Shown here one piece after another: positions 1 to 5,897 of a stretch of DNA of 6,338 nucleotides. The stretch comes from an uncultured Bdellovibrio sp. (GTDB lineage Bacteria > Bdellovibrionota > Bdellovibrionia > Bdellovibrionales > Bdellovibrionaceae). The stretch is from NCBI GenBank assembly GCA_946480995.1, contig CAMLMF010000158.1, forward strand, positions 1 through 6,338, in the 5' to 3' direction. A program made the translations under genes and the position numbers. The notes below the pieces were generated by a model that was not told the origin of the DNA, did not search any database, and saw only the letters and a program-made list of their open reading frames with translations. Within the stretch, counting starts at the first letter, position 1, and each line of letters starts with the position of its first letter.

Positions 1-488
1 CTCCGAACGACGTCGAGTTGGATGAGAAATTAGAACTGGTTGCTGAATGGCGTGATCTTAGCCGCGCAGGCAAAGCTCATCGTCGTGATGCGGTGATGGA
101 CTCTATCTTCACTTGGATGGACGAAGAAGGTTATAACTTTAACAAAGCTTATAATTCTTTAGAGAGTTCATTATTGGTGGGATTGCGTAATGCACCTATC
201 ACAGGGAAATTCTTGTCTAGCTCTATTGCTGACAATATCGAACAACAACAGCTGAAGTACTTCTTAACAATGAACACGATCGGCGGAGCTGCTTTAGAAA
301 GCTACGTTGAAAAAGAAGAAGCTCTTTATAAAGACGTCATTCCTTCGTATGCGCAAATGCTGCGCTTGATGATTGAAGTCAAAAAAGACGATTTAAATCG
401 CCTTGCGCAAGAGCGCAAGTATAACGAAAACGGCCTTACTTACCCGGCGACTTACGAGTCCCGCTTTATGAAATATTTAAATCGTTAA
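1..488 (+). CDS. 3' part of an unrecognised gene (partial at left edge)
   Basis: The reading frame is open from the left edge (first whole codon at position 3) to a TAA at 486-488, so this is probably the C-terminal part of a longer protein. A TTG at 18 could serve as a start, but nothing like a Shine-Dalgarno site precedes it, so I prefer a gene truncated by the window. About 160 residues are visible. They are soluble, charged and probably mostly helical, with many Glu/Lys/Leu residues and no signal peptide, membrane segment, cysteine or catalytic motif that I recognise. The C-terminus is basic and aromatic (ends FMKYLNR). The next gene starts 18 bp downstream with its own ribosome binding site, so the two could share a transcript. 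I do not recognise the family and assign no function. Confidence 0.7.
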   Translation, partial: PNDVELDEKLELVAEWRDLSRAGKAHRRDAVMDSIFTWMDEEGYNFNKAYNSLESSLLVGLRNAPITGKFLSSSIADNIEQQQLKYFLTMNTIGGAALESYVEKEEALYKDVIPSYAQMLRLMIEVKKDDLNRLAQERKYNENGLTYPATYESRFMKYLNR

Positions 489-506
489 TTAAAAAAGGGA
501 GACCTT

Positions 507-842
507 ATGAAAAAGCTAATCACATTCTTGGGCGCAGCAACTATTGCACTTTCGGCTTCAGCGGCAATGGCCAGCACGGACACATATTGTTTTCAAAGAG
601 CGGATCGCTCGATTGGCGAAGTTGTTGTTCAGGACCACTTGTCTCATGTCGGATATAGCAACGCAGGTTCCGGCCGACTTAACAGCATTCAGAAAACAGC
701 AAAAGAGTTGGTTGTGAAAACTTATTTGAGCGATGGTGGCGATGGTTTTCCCGCGACGATTACCATCACAAAAGACCTTATTACACTTTCACAAGGAACT
801 CGTATCCTTGATCAAAATACTCGGATCGATTGCCCTAAGTAA
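507..842 (+). CDS. Small secreted protein of unknown function
   Basis: This 111-residue protein begins with a clear Sec signal peptide: Lys2-Lys3, a hydrophobic stretch at about residues 4-19, and a likely cleavage site after Ala22 (AMA/STD). There is no lipobox cysteine, so the mature protein of about 89 residues should be periplasmic or exported. It has exactly two cysteines, Cys28 near the mature N-terminus and Cys109 three residues from the end. An intramolecular disulfide closing a small beta-rich domain is therefore plausible. The second half alternates hydrophobic and polar residues and looks like beta strands. The start is supported by GGGAGA at 497-502 just upstream of the ATG. No family is recognised. 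A hairpin after the stop (851-881) probably ends or stabilises its mRNA. Confidence 0.85.
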   Translation: MKKLITFLGAATIALSASAAMASTDTYCFQRADRSIGEVVVQDHLSHVGYSNAGSGRLNSIQKTAKELVVKTYLSDGGDGFPATITITKDLITLSQGTRILDQNTRIDCPK

Positions 843-850
843 AATCAATC

Positions 851-881
851 TAGCGGCAGCTTCGCAGGAAGCTTGCCGCTA
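851..881 (+). terminator. GC-rich stem-loop downstream of the small secreted protein gene
   Basis: The left arm at 851-863 (TAGCGGCAGCTTC) pairs with the right arm at 868-881 (GAAGCTTGCCGCTA) through 13 pairs with one bulged T, around the four-base loop GCAG. It starts 8 bases after the stop codon. The following sequence (ATCTATTGCG) is not a real T-tract, so it may be a weak intrinsic terminator, a 3' stability element, or an attenuator that lets some transcription continue into the Cys-rich gene. The rest of the 842-962 gap shows only a weak GCGCA/TGCGC inverted repeat (889-906) and no convincing promoter. Confidence 0.5.
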
Positions 882-962
882 ATCTATTGCGCAACGCATG
901 GTGCGCTTCACGCTGGCACTGCCGTTGCTTAACCCTTCGGATTCCAAAAACGAGGGGACACA

Positions 963-1793
963 ATGAAACTACATTTCTTAATTTTTAGTACAATTTTAAT
1001 AATGAGCAACGCTTTTGCTCAAGACGAAGCCGGCTTGAAGCTCTTAAAAAGCTTAGGCAAATACGCCACCCAGGAAGAAATCATTATCAAAGACGACAAT
1101 GCCTGTAAGGTGGATTCCGATTGTGGGTTCGGGGAACGATGTCGTCTTAAAAAATGTCAGCCTAAGGGTGATACCTGCAGTTACGATTATGATTGTGCCG
1201 GCTCCTCAAGATGTCGCCTGGGGCACTGCTCTGCGGGGGATAGCGCCGACACCTGCCAATACGACCATGAGTGTTCGGGTTCATTAAGATGTCGCGCAGG
1301 AAAATGCTCCAGCGGTGGAGCTTCTGAAAACTGCACCTATGATCACGAGTGCTCAGGGTCCATGCGTTGTCGTTCCGGCCGTTGCTCTTCGGGGGGCAGC
1401 AGTGAAACATGTAATTACGACCATGAATGTAGCGGTTCATTAAGATGCAAACTGGGTAAATGCTCGTCAGGTGGTGCGTCTGAAACATGCACTTACGATC
1501 ACGAGTGTGACGGCTCCATGCGCTGCCGCAACAATCGCTGTTCTTCGGGGGGCGCTTCAGAAAACTGCAACTATGATTATGAATGCTCGGGTTCGATGAA
1601 ATGTCGGGCGGGCCAATGTTCTTCAGGCGGAAGAGCAGAAAATTGCAGCCAGGATTATGATTGCAGCGGATCTATGCGTTGCCGCAGCGGCCAGTGCTCA
1701 GCTGGGGAAAATTCGGACACTTGTAATTATGACCACGAATGCGCGGGCTCTATGCGCTGCCGTTCTGGTCAATGTTCGGCTGGCAATCCATAA
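963..1793 (+). CDS. Secreted protein with nine tandem four-cysteine repeats
   Basis: This 276-residue protein has a signal peptide at residues 1-19 (hydrophobic core 4-14, likely cleavage NAFA/QDE). A short charged linker covers residues 20-47. Residues 48-276 hold nine Cys-rich modules whose first cysteines fall at Cys48, then Cys72, and then every 26 residues (98, 124, 150, 176, 202, 228, 254). Each module is C-x5-C-x5-C-x4-C and the modules are joined by Ser/Gly-rich linkers, giving 36 cysteines in total. A typical module reads CTYDHECSGSMRCRSGRC. Module 1 (CKVDSDCGFGERCRLKKC) is diverged and resembles the general D-x-D-C, C, C repeats found in secreted proteins of delta-proteobacteria and in eukaryotic Dickkopf/EB-like domains. 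No enzyme domain, membrane anchor or lipobox is present. The even cysteine number and the export signal point to an extended, disulfide-locked rod outside the cytoplasm. An adhesion or surface role would be inference. GAGGGG at 952-957 supports the ATG. Confidence 0.9.
   Translation: MKLHFLIFSTILIMSNAFAQDEAGLKLLKSLGKYATQEEIIIKDDNACKVDSDCGFGERCRLKKCQPKGDTCSYDYDCAGSSRCRLGHCSAGDSADTCQYDHECSGSLRCRAGKCSSGGASENCTYDHECSGSMRCRSGRCSSGGSSETCNYDHECSGSLRCKLGKCSSGGASETCTYDHECDGSMRCRNNRCSSGGASENCNYDYECSGSMKCRAGQCSSGGRAENCSQDYDCSGSMRCRSGQCSAGENSDTCNYDHECAGSMRCRSGQCSAGNP
1104..1787 (+). repeat. Tandem 78-bp coding repeats (nine units, the first shorter)
   Basis: Units start at the first Cys codon of each module: 1104, 1176, 1254, 1332, 1410, 1488, 1566, 1644 and 1722. 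The spacing is 72 bp for the first step and exactly 78 bp thereafter. The protein sequence is much more conserved than the DNA, because Cys, Ser, Gly and Arg codons vary freely between units. The array is therefore old and held by selection, not freshly expanded. Units 3 and 5 share features (GGTTCATTAAGATG, Leu instead of Met, GKC), while units 4 and 6 share others (Met, RC ending, TTCGGGGGGC). This points to a past duplication of a two-unit, 156-bp block. Confidence 0.9.
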
Positions 1794-1829
1794 AAAATAA
1801 AAGCTCCGGATAAATTCTTTCCGGAGCTT
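1794..1829 (-). terminator. Intrinsic terminator between convergent genes, best for the minus strand
   Basis: AAGCTCCGGA (1801-1810) pairs perfectly over 10 bp with TCCGGAGCTT (1820-1829) around a 9-base loop. Read on the minus strand, the hairpin is followed by a strong U-tract (complement of the A-rich run 1792-1802), so it is a textbook terminator for the osmC-like gene ending at 1866. Read on the plus strand, it lies 7 bases after the stop of the Cys-rich gene and has only a weak T-rich tail (ATCTTTCGATTTT at about 1835). It probably works in both directions but less well for plus-strand transcripts. Confidence 0.85.
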
Positions 1830-1865
1830 CGTGAATCTTTCGATTTTATCGTTTTGCAAAAGCTC

Positions 1866-2300
1866 TTAAGAGACGTGAAATTCAAAAACCTTTTCGGTAT
1901 TCACGGAATTTAGGATCATGCAATTTTCAGAGGTGCGGGTCAGAATTCTTTGAGCTGTTTCTGCCTGGGCACAATCACGCAGAGACACTTTCAACAGACA
2001 GCGTGCCATCCACGGACGGCCGCTGGCATCTCGGTCTAAGGTCAAGTCTGCCGCCACTTCGATACTGCCATAGGCAAGTCGTGATTTTTCTGCAAATACT
2101 TTAAAAGTCGCCACAAAACAATTTTGCAACGCCATCACATACAAGTCCTCGGGACTGAAACCATCCCCGGGACCTTCGAATTCGAGGGGAATAGCCAAGC
2201 GCAGCTCTTGTTCTTGCGATGCCGCCTTGCTGATCCACGCGGATTGAATACCAGAAGGACTTACGGATTGAGACGAAAAAAACATGGGGTACTTTATCAT
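1866..2300 (-). CDS. OsmC/Ohr-family thiol peroxidase-like protein
   Basis: OsmC and Ohr proteins are cytoplasmic, dimeric, cysteine-based peroxidases that reduce organic hydroperoxides and protect cells from oxidised lipids. This 144-residue protein has the family length and signature. Residues 44-66 carry the P-G-D-G-F-S-P-E-D-L segment followed by the first catalytic-type cysteine in ALQNCFVATF (Cys61). The second lies in SENCMILNS (Cys127). Glu51 sits where the family glutamate is expected. Two more cysteines (101, 110) are not family hallmarks. Whether it is OsmC, Ohr or a YhfA-like member cannot be settled by eye. The ATG at 2300 is preceded by GGAGA (2306-2310 complement). It is divergent from the GbsR-like regulator and followed by a strong terminator, so it is a single-gene transcript. 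The shared palindrome at 2381-2400 suggests control by that regulator. Confidence 0.85.
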   Translation of the reverse strand: MIKYPMFFSSQSVSPSGIQSAWISKAASQEQELRLAIPLEFEGPGDGFSPEDLYVMALQNCFVATFKVFAEKSRLAYGSIEVAADLTLDRDASGRPWMARCLLKVSLRDCAQAETAQRILTRTSENCMILNSVNTEKVFEFHVS

Positions 2301-2365
2301 AGGATTCTCCTGCCAAAAGGAACTTTTATTTTATCAAATATTTCGGCTTAAAATGGGCCAGAGCC

Positions 2366-2395
2366 TTGCTTTAAACTATTTGTTCATGCTACTAT
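2366..2395 (+). promoter_or_regulatory. Sigma70-like promoter of the gbsR-like/FAD oxidoreductase unit
   Basis: TTGCTT (2366-2371) and TACTAT (2390-2395) are separated by 18 bp. The -10 lies inside the palindrome 2381-2400, so a protein bound there would block RNA polymerase. Transcription would begin near 2402, which places the ATG at 2394 inside the promoter and favours the ATG at 2403 as start. Confidence 0.6.
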
Positions 2396-2400
2396 GAACA
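2381..2400. promoter_or_regulatory. Operator-like palindrome between osmC-like and gbsR-like genes
   Basis: TGTTCAT (2381-2387) and ATGAACA (2394-2400) form a perfect 7-bp inverted repeat with spacer GCTACT. The core TTCAT-GCTACT-ATGAA is repeated almost exactly at 5882-5903 (spacer ACTACT when read on the minus strand). Such a palindrome of about 20 bp suits a dimeric winged-helix protein, and it covers the -10 hexamers of promoters on both strands. Binding by the adjacent GbsR/MarR-like protein is inferred from position only. Confidence 0.75.
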
Positions 2401-2414
2401 AAATGAAAACTCAA
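2386..2414 (-). promoter_or_regulatory. Candidate sigma70 promoter for the osmC-like gene
   Basis: On the minus strand TTGAGT (2414-2409) is followed after 17 bp by TAGCAT (2391-2386). Each hexamer matches consensus at 4 of 6 positions. The -10 lies inside the palindrome 2381-2400, and the resulting leader would be about 80 bases. This mirrors the layout at 5888-5916. A competing minus-strand -10 (TAAAAT near 2328-2333) has no good -35. Confidence 0.4.
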
Positions 2415-2978
2415 TCAACGAAAAAAACAACTACAAAAGCCCCACCCGCTTCTGCCAGCGCGACGGAAATCAATAAACTGCGCGCGCTTTCGGAATCCGT
2501 CGGAGATTTTATTCGCTATTGGGGATTCCGCAGAATCCATGGACAGATTTGGACTCAGGTGTTTTTGTCAAAAGCCAGCCTCAGCGGCGCAGATTTGACT
2601 CAGCGTCTGCAGGTATCCAAAGCCCTTATTAGTCCCGCCCTGGCAGAACTGGAAGCCTATGGCTTGATTACGATGACTGAGGACGGCAAAAAGACGAAGC
2701 GCTATTCTGCAGCCCCCGATGTCGTGCCAGTGATCAAAAATATTCTTAAAGAACGTGAAGCGACCATCATTGCCAACGCCAAAGAACACTTTGAAAGTTT
2801 ACAAAAGATTCACCAGAAAAAGGGCGCGGCAGATTCTTCATTGGAAGACAGTCGCATCGAAGAGCTGGGGGAGATGATCTCTTTGGCTCAGTTTGCAGTG
2901 AACTTTGTTATCGGGCAAAGTGATGAAGAATCTTTAGCTTGCTGGACCGCCGAAGCCCTTAAAGCTGACGCGAAATAA
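2403..2978 (+). CDS. GbsR/MarR-like winged-helix transcriptional regulator
   Basis: This is a DNA-binding repressor-type protein of about 191 residues. Numbered from the ATG at 2403, residues 2-20 are a Lys/Thr/Ala-rich tail. Residues 28-50 carry the GbsR-type helix with the W-G-F-R-R-I-H-G-Q-I-W pattern. Residues 61-90 form the helix-turn-helix (DLTQRLQVSKALISPALAELEAYGLI, shown split: DLTQRLQVSK then ALISPALAELEAYGLI), followed by a wing with KKTKRYS. The remainder is helical and probably mediates dimerisation. Known relatives include the betaine regulator GbsR, but no osmolyte genes lie nearby, so the signal is unknown. An ATG at 2394 is also in frame, but it has no Shine-Dalgarno, lies in the palindrome and overlaps the predicted -10. 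The ATG at 2403 would then be read from a nearly leaderless mRNA. The FAD oxidoreductase follows after 11 bp in the same transcript. Confidence 0.85.
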   Translation: MKTQSTKKTTTKAPPASASATEINKLRALSESVGDFIRYWGFRRIHGQIWTQVFLSKASLSGADLTQRLQVSKALISPALAELEAYGLITMTEDGKKTKRYSAAPDVVPVIKNILKEREATIIANAKEHFESLQKIHQKKGAADSSLEDSRIEELGEMISLAQFAVNFVIGQSDEESLACWTAEALKADAK

Positions 2979-2989
2979 AAAGAGCTGTC

Positions 2990-3943
2990 ATGGAATCAAA
3001 TTACGACGCCATCATTCTGGGCGCGGGCATTTCAGGCTTGGCGTTAGCTGCGCGATTAAGACAACAAAATAAATCCTTTGTGATCTTAGAAAAGTCCGCT
3101 GGCGTGGGCGGCCGACTTGCCACGCGTCGCGCCCTCGACTGTACCTTTGATCACGGCGCGCAGTTTATTAAAAACCGCCACGGCGACGAGGCTATTTTGC
3201 GCAACACCTTCGGCACAGAAAACCTGGGGCAGGTGTGGTTTTCGCAGAATGACTGTGATTATGTCGTGTTTCCTAAGGGCATGACCCAGTTGCCAAAATC
3301 TGTTATGCGTCCCGAGGAACTAAGATTGAATGAAAAAGTGGTTCTGCTTGAAAGCGGCCAAGACCTTTGCACCGTCCACTGCGAAAGTGGTGTGCACTAT
3401 ACCGCTAAGAAAGTCTATCTGACATGCCCCTTGCCGCAGACTGTGGCTTTGTTAAAAAATTCGCACATCAGCTTTCCGGCTGAATTAGAAAATATTGAAT
3501 ATGCCTCGGCCCTGGTCGGATTGTTTCGCGTGCACTCAGAAAGCTCTCGCATCGTAAATTTCAGTTATCAACAAGACTATTCCGCAAATATTTTTTCCAT
3601 CAGCAACCAGCTGGCAAAAGGGGTTAGCCAAAACCTGGCCTTCACTGTGGTGATGCAACCGTCATGGAGCAAAGATCATTTTGAAAATGACGATGCCAAA
3701 ACAGAACAAGCCATCGCGCAATTTTTTACACAAGCTCTGCGTGATATCGGTGCGGGCGAAAGTTTCACGATCGTCAGCTCGCAATTAAAAAAGTGGCGTT
3801 ACAGTCACCCCCTTACGATAGCGCAGACCCCGTTTCAAATTCTTCCGACAGATTCTAAAATCTGCCTTCTGGGGGACGCGTTTGGGGGAGGAAACATTCA
3901 CGGGGCCCTTCGCTCCGCCCTCGCTGTTCCTTTTGAAAGCTAA
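2990..3943 (+). CDS. Renalase-like FAD/NAD(P)-binding oxidoreductase
   Basis: This 317-residue flavoprotein belongs to the amine-oxidase-fold group that contains renalase. The N-terminal Rossmann fold has GAGISG at 11-16, and Glu34 in VILEK is the expected ribose-binding acid. It is followed by GVGGRLATRR (38-47) and FDHGAQF (53-59), which are renalase-type motifs. Near the C-terminus are the KKWRYSHP segment and the second FAD motif LLGDAFGGG (293-301). Bacterial renalases oxidise aberrant dihydro-NAD(P) isomers, but the substrate here is not readable from sequence. There is no signal peptide, so it is cytoplasmic. The ATG at 2990 has only a weak AAGAG upstream and lies 11 bp after the regulator stop, so translation is probably coupled. 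Its stop overlaps by 4 bp the stop of the convergent acyltransferase gene. The C-terminal helix is short but the protein looks intact. Confidence 0.85.
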   Translation: MESNYDAIILGAGISGLALAARLRQQNKSFVILEKSAGVGGRLATRRALDCTFDHGAQFIKNRHGDEAILRNTFGTENLGQVWFSQNDCDYVVFPKGMTQLPKSVMRPEELRLNEKVVLLESGQDLCTVHCESGVHYTAKKVYLTCPLPQTVALLKNSHISFPAELENIEYASALVGLFRVHSESSRIVNFSYQQDYSANIFSISNQLAKGVSQNLAFTVVMQPSWSKDHFENDDAKTEQAIAQFFTQALRDIGAGESFTIVSSQLKKWRYSHPLTIAQTPFQILPTDSKICLLGDAFGGGNIHGALRSALAVPFES

Positions 3944-4710
3944 TCATTATAGCGCTTAAAAAAATCCTCTAGGTCGGCAATCATCAAAGCGGCCTGGGCG
4001 CCATCAAAAAGGCGATGATCAAAAGTCACACCCAAGTGCATGATCTTACGAATTTCAATTTGATCACTCACGACGACAGGTTCTTTACAAACTCTTCCGA
4101 TAGAGACTAACACTCCGGCTCTGGTAAAAGGGACCAAGGGAACCAAGGCTTTTTTAATGCCCAGCGACCCCACACTGGTCACGATCACCGAACCAAAGGG
4201 ATCTTTAGGCAAACGCAAAAACGAAAAATCAATCCCCAGATCGTGACTTAAAAAGGCAAAAGAGCGCAGAAATATTTTCGTTAAAAAATGCGGCATACGA
4301 TGGATCAGTCGCAACGCAAAACCCAGGTGTGGATCTTGCCTGCGGCGAATCTGAGTTGCGCCCTTTGCTAAATGCCAATCAATTTCTGCGACACTCATAC
4401 GATCGACGTCTCGCAAGGTCGCAAACGACAAATCGTGGGTGTCGTCTTCGTTGATGTTCACCATCACTGAGATATTGATGCTTTTTCGCCGAAATAGTTT
4501 TCCAAAGCGCATGACGAAATTCAAAGACTCGTGATTTTTCATCAACTCACTAATGGCTTTAATCACCAAGGGCGTCGGTGAAGTCATGTTTTTTAAATGT
4601 GTCACATCTATTTCAAGAAATCCGTACACCGAGGGATCCCCGGCTGATTCCCACAAGCCCATCGCGACTTTTCTGAAAATTGAAACGTTGCGGACTTTAG
4701 TGAATGCCAT
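3940..4710 (-). CDS. Stand-alone 2-oxoacid dehydrogenase E2-type acyltransferase domain
   Basis: The 256 residues match the catalytic domain of dihydrolipoamide acyltransferases (E2), which share the chloramphenicol acetyltransferase fold. The active-site motif H-x3-D-G is intact in FDHRLFDGAQAA (His232, Asp236, Gly237). The preceding FGSVIVTSVGSLGI segment (about 174-187) and the GVLVSIGRV strand are also typical. The lipoyl domain and the E1/E3-binding domain found in true E2 proteins are both absent, and no E1 or E3 gene is visible. It is therefore more likely a free acyltransferase acting on CoA or another thioester than part of a dehydrogenase complex. The N-terminal basic and aromatic stretch (1-30) resembles other stand-alone members. 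It is the last gene of the minus-strand operon: its AGGAG (4714-4718 complement) lies inside the upstream gene, which it overlaps by 14 bp. No terminator is seen before the convergent gene. Confidence 0.8.
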   Translation of the reverse strand: MAFTKVRNVSIFRKVAMGLWESAGDPSVYGFLEIDVTHLKNMTSPTPLVIKAISELMKNHESLNFVMRFGKLFRRKSINISVMVNINEDDTHDLSFATLRDVDRMSVAEIDWHLAKGATQIRRRQDPHLGFALRLIHRMPHFLTKIFLRSFAFLSHDLGIDFSFLRLPKDPFGSVIVTSVGSLGIKKALVPLVPFTRAGVLVSIGRVCKEPVVVSDQIEIRKIMHLGVTFDHRLFDGAQAALMIADLEDFFKRYND

Positions 4711-5128
4711 AAGCTCCTAAGACCAGCGCTAACAAAAAGATCGAGCGCAGTGTCCAAATCAAAGTGCGAATCCAGTTAGTAATCACAAGGCGACGAATAA
4801 TCAGATGATCCTGTCCTGCCGCAAGCTTGTTGTGGGCTGGGACACTAAAACCAAATGTCACAATCCAGATAAGTATTACCCCAATAAGGTTCATAATCCA
4901 CTCGACCGCCAAACTGCGACTTAGAATCAGGGCCGTCGCCAATTCAAAAATCATCACAGGCCCCACAATGCCACCCATGACGGCCGTATGCCGAGCGTGA
5001 AATTTACCGAAGTGCTTTTCGTCAATCAGCGCAAACGCGGGATAATGGGTCAATTGAATCACCCAAATTACTCCGGTTAAATAAAGGCAAAAAGCCAAAT
5101 GCAAAAAAGTCCAATTCAGGGAAAACAA
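4697..5128 (-). CDS. Four-helix integral membrane protein, function unknown
   Basis: This 143-residue protein has hydrophobic segments at about residues 7-27, 53-73, 78-97 and 118-140, so it should cross the inner membrane four times. Polar landmarks stand between or next to the helices: THYPAF (27-32), FGKFHARH (40-47), a helix with P-V-M-I-F-E-L-A-T-A, then PAHNKLAAGQDH and NWIRTLIWTLR. Conserved-looking His residues (28, 45, 47, 99) near the membrane face could bind a metal or haem, but that is only a suggestion. It recalls small uncharacterised membrane families of the DUF1772 type, at low confidence. The start is TTG, not ATG. It is favoured by a strong GGAGG (5133-5137 complement) four bases upstream, and the next in-frame Met is residue 51. 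It sits 12 bp after the TIGR03643 gene and overlaps the acyltransferase gene by 14 bp. Confidence 0.8.
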   Translation of the reverse strand: MFSLNWTFLHLAFCLYLTGVIWVIQLTHYPAFALIDEKHFGKFHARHTAVMGGIVGPVMIFELATALILSRSLAVEWIMNLIGVILIWIVTFGFSVPAHNKLAAGQDHLIIRRLVITNWIRTLIWTLRSIFLLALVLGAYGIH

Positions 5129-5140
5129 AAAACCTCCGGA

Positions 5141-5446
5141 TTACTTCCAACCCTTGGTGATGCCATCCACCGACTGACGTGAACATTTAAAACGAGTGGG
5201 TTTAAATCCCCGTTTTTTTTCATTCTTAAGACGCCCTTGTTCGAAAACGCGACGCCGCCAACGATTGAAAGCGTCTTTTTCTAAGGTCGCCCTCATGAAA
5301 AGCACGAATTCATTTGGAGAAAGTCCAAACTGCACAGCGATCACTTCAAAGGTAGAGCGATCTTCCCATCCCAAGCGTACCAGACGCGCACGATCTTCAT
5401 CAGAAAACTGTGCGAACTTATTTTTCAAAGACTTGGATATACCCAT
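5141..5446 (-). CDS. TIGR03643/DUF2805 family small protein
   Basis: The 101 residues fit this uncharacterised family of short basic proteins with conserved Trp and Met residues. Residues 15-70 carry the signature: FSDEDRARLVRLGWEDRS, then FEVIAVQFGLSPNEFVLFMR, then FNRWRRRV. The middle part reads like a helix-turn-helix (QFGLSPNEF), so nucleic-acid binding is conceivable but unproven. The C-terminal 30 residues are strongly basic and contain a single cysteine. The start ATG at 5446 lies one base after the stop of the upstream DCC gene (TAG-C-ATG) and has no Shine-Dalgarno of its own. Ribosomes finishing the DCC protein are therefore likely to restart here. From memory, family members are often found in marine bacteria and near photolyase/cryptochrome genes. 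Confidence 0.8.
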   Translation of the reverse strand: MGISKSLKNKFAQFSDEDRARLVRLGWEDRSTFEVIAVQFGLSPNEFVLFMRATLEKDAFNRWRRRVFEQGRLKNEKKRGFKPTRFKCSRQSVDGITKGWK

Positions 5447-5447
5447 G

Positions 5448-5867
5448 CTAACGGCCCGTTGTATGCACTTCGCAATAAGGGCTGTCCGCGCATTCTTTGC
5501 GCGGCAACAACGGGCGCACCTTCGCGAACAAATAATAACCTGAATCCAAAATCTTTTTTACGGGCCAGAATGAGGCAACAGGGACCACTTTTTTAAGCTT
5601 CGTCAGCTGCGACCAAATCTGTATGAAAGCGTCCACGCCCACAAACGTTCGCCCTTGGCGGTCTTTCACGTGCAGACTTTGATGAACCTTAATGGGATCA
5701 AGCCCCTCCGCCGCCGCGTCAAAGCCAGCTGAGGTGATATCCACAAAGGATATATTGTCCGCCCCGCTCATTTTCTTATAGTGGTTGATTTCCCGCGAAC
5801 AGAGCTGGCAGAGCCCATCGTAAAAGACAGTAATTTCAGTTTGAGACACTTTATTTGCCTTTTCCAT
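5448..5867 (-). CDS. DCC-family (DUF393) thiol-disulfide oxidoreductase
   Basis: DCC proteins are small thioredoxin-like proteins named for a D-x-x-C-x-x-C motif, and most are uncharacterised redox proteins. Here the motif is VFYDGLCQLC, with Asp17, Cys20 and Cys23 on the first strand-helix turn of the fold. The rest has the family pattern: ISFVDIT at about 39-45, then HVKDRQGRTFVGVDAF (66-81), then a helix ending near YYLFAKVRPLL. Two extra cysteines near the C-terminus (126 and 132) could form a second redox or metal pair. The length of 139 residues is normal for the family, and no signal peptide is present, so it should be cytoplasmic. It is the first gene of the four-gene minus-strand operon, with a clear AGGAG (5874-5878 complement) and a near-consensus promoter overlapped by the palindrome 5882-5903. 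Confidence 0.9.
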   Translation of the reverse strand: MEKANKVSQTEITVFYDGLCQLCSREINHYKKMSGADNISFVDITSAGFDAAAEGLDPIKVHQSLHVKDRQGRTFVGVDAFIQIWSQLTKLKKVVPVASFWPVKKILDSGYYLFAKVRPLLPRKECADSPYCEVHTTGR

Positions 5868-5868
5868 G

Positions 5869-5897
5869 TTGAACTCCTATTTAGTTCATAGTAGTAT
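5869..5897 (+). promoter_or_regulatory. Candidate sigma70 promoter for the ABC1/UbiB-like gene
   Basis: TTGAAC (5869-5874) and TAGTAT (5892-5897) are spaced by 17 bp on the plus strand, each matching consensus at 4 of 6 positions. The -10 lies in the palindrome 5882-5903. Transcription would start near 5904 and give a leader of about 45 bases that contains the palindrome 5921-5934. Confidence 0.45.

Noticed and set aside
889..906. GCGCA/TGCGC inverted repeat in the 842-962 gap
   Set aside because: Only 5 bp arms with an 8-base loop, likely chance; no promoter or RNA gene features accompany it.
1162..1488. Minus-strand open frame of 108 codons inside the Cys-rich repeat gene
   Set aside because: It is the antisense shadow of the 78-bp repeats; its own Cys/His pattern follows from the repeat codons and it has no ribosome binding site.
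1104..1787. Regular 78-bp repeats considered as a CRISPR or non-coding satellite
   Set aside because: The reading frame is open throughout, the period is a multiple of three, and the conserved positions are Cys/Gly codons, so it is a protein repeat.
2124..2351. Plus-strand open frame opposite the osmC-like gene
   Set aside because: Shadow of the OsmC coding frame; no start signal and no protein-like composition.
3940..4710. Acyltransferase considered as a chloramphenicol acetyltransferase resistance gene
   Set aside because: The fold is shared, but the motif context (FDHRLFDG, FGSVIVTSVGSLGI) is E2-like and no mobile element is nearby.
5196..5543. Plus-strand open frame of 115 codons opposite the TIGR03643 and DCC genes
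   Set aside because: Basic, low-complexity translation antisense to two recognised families, with no ribosome binding site.
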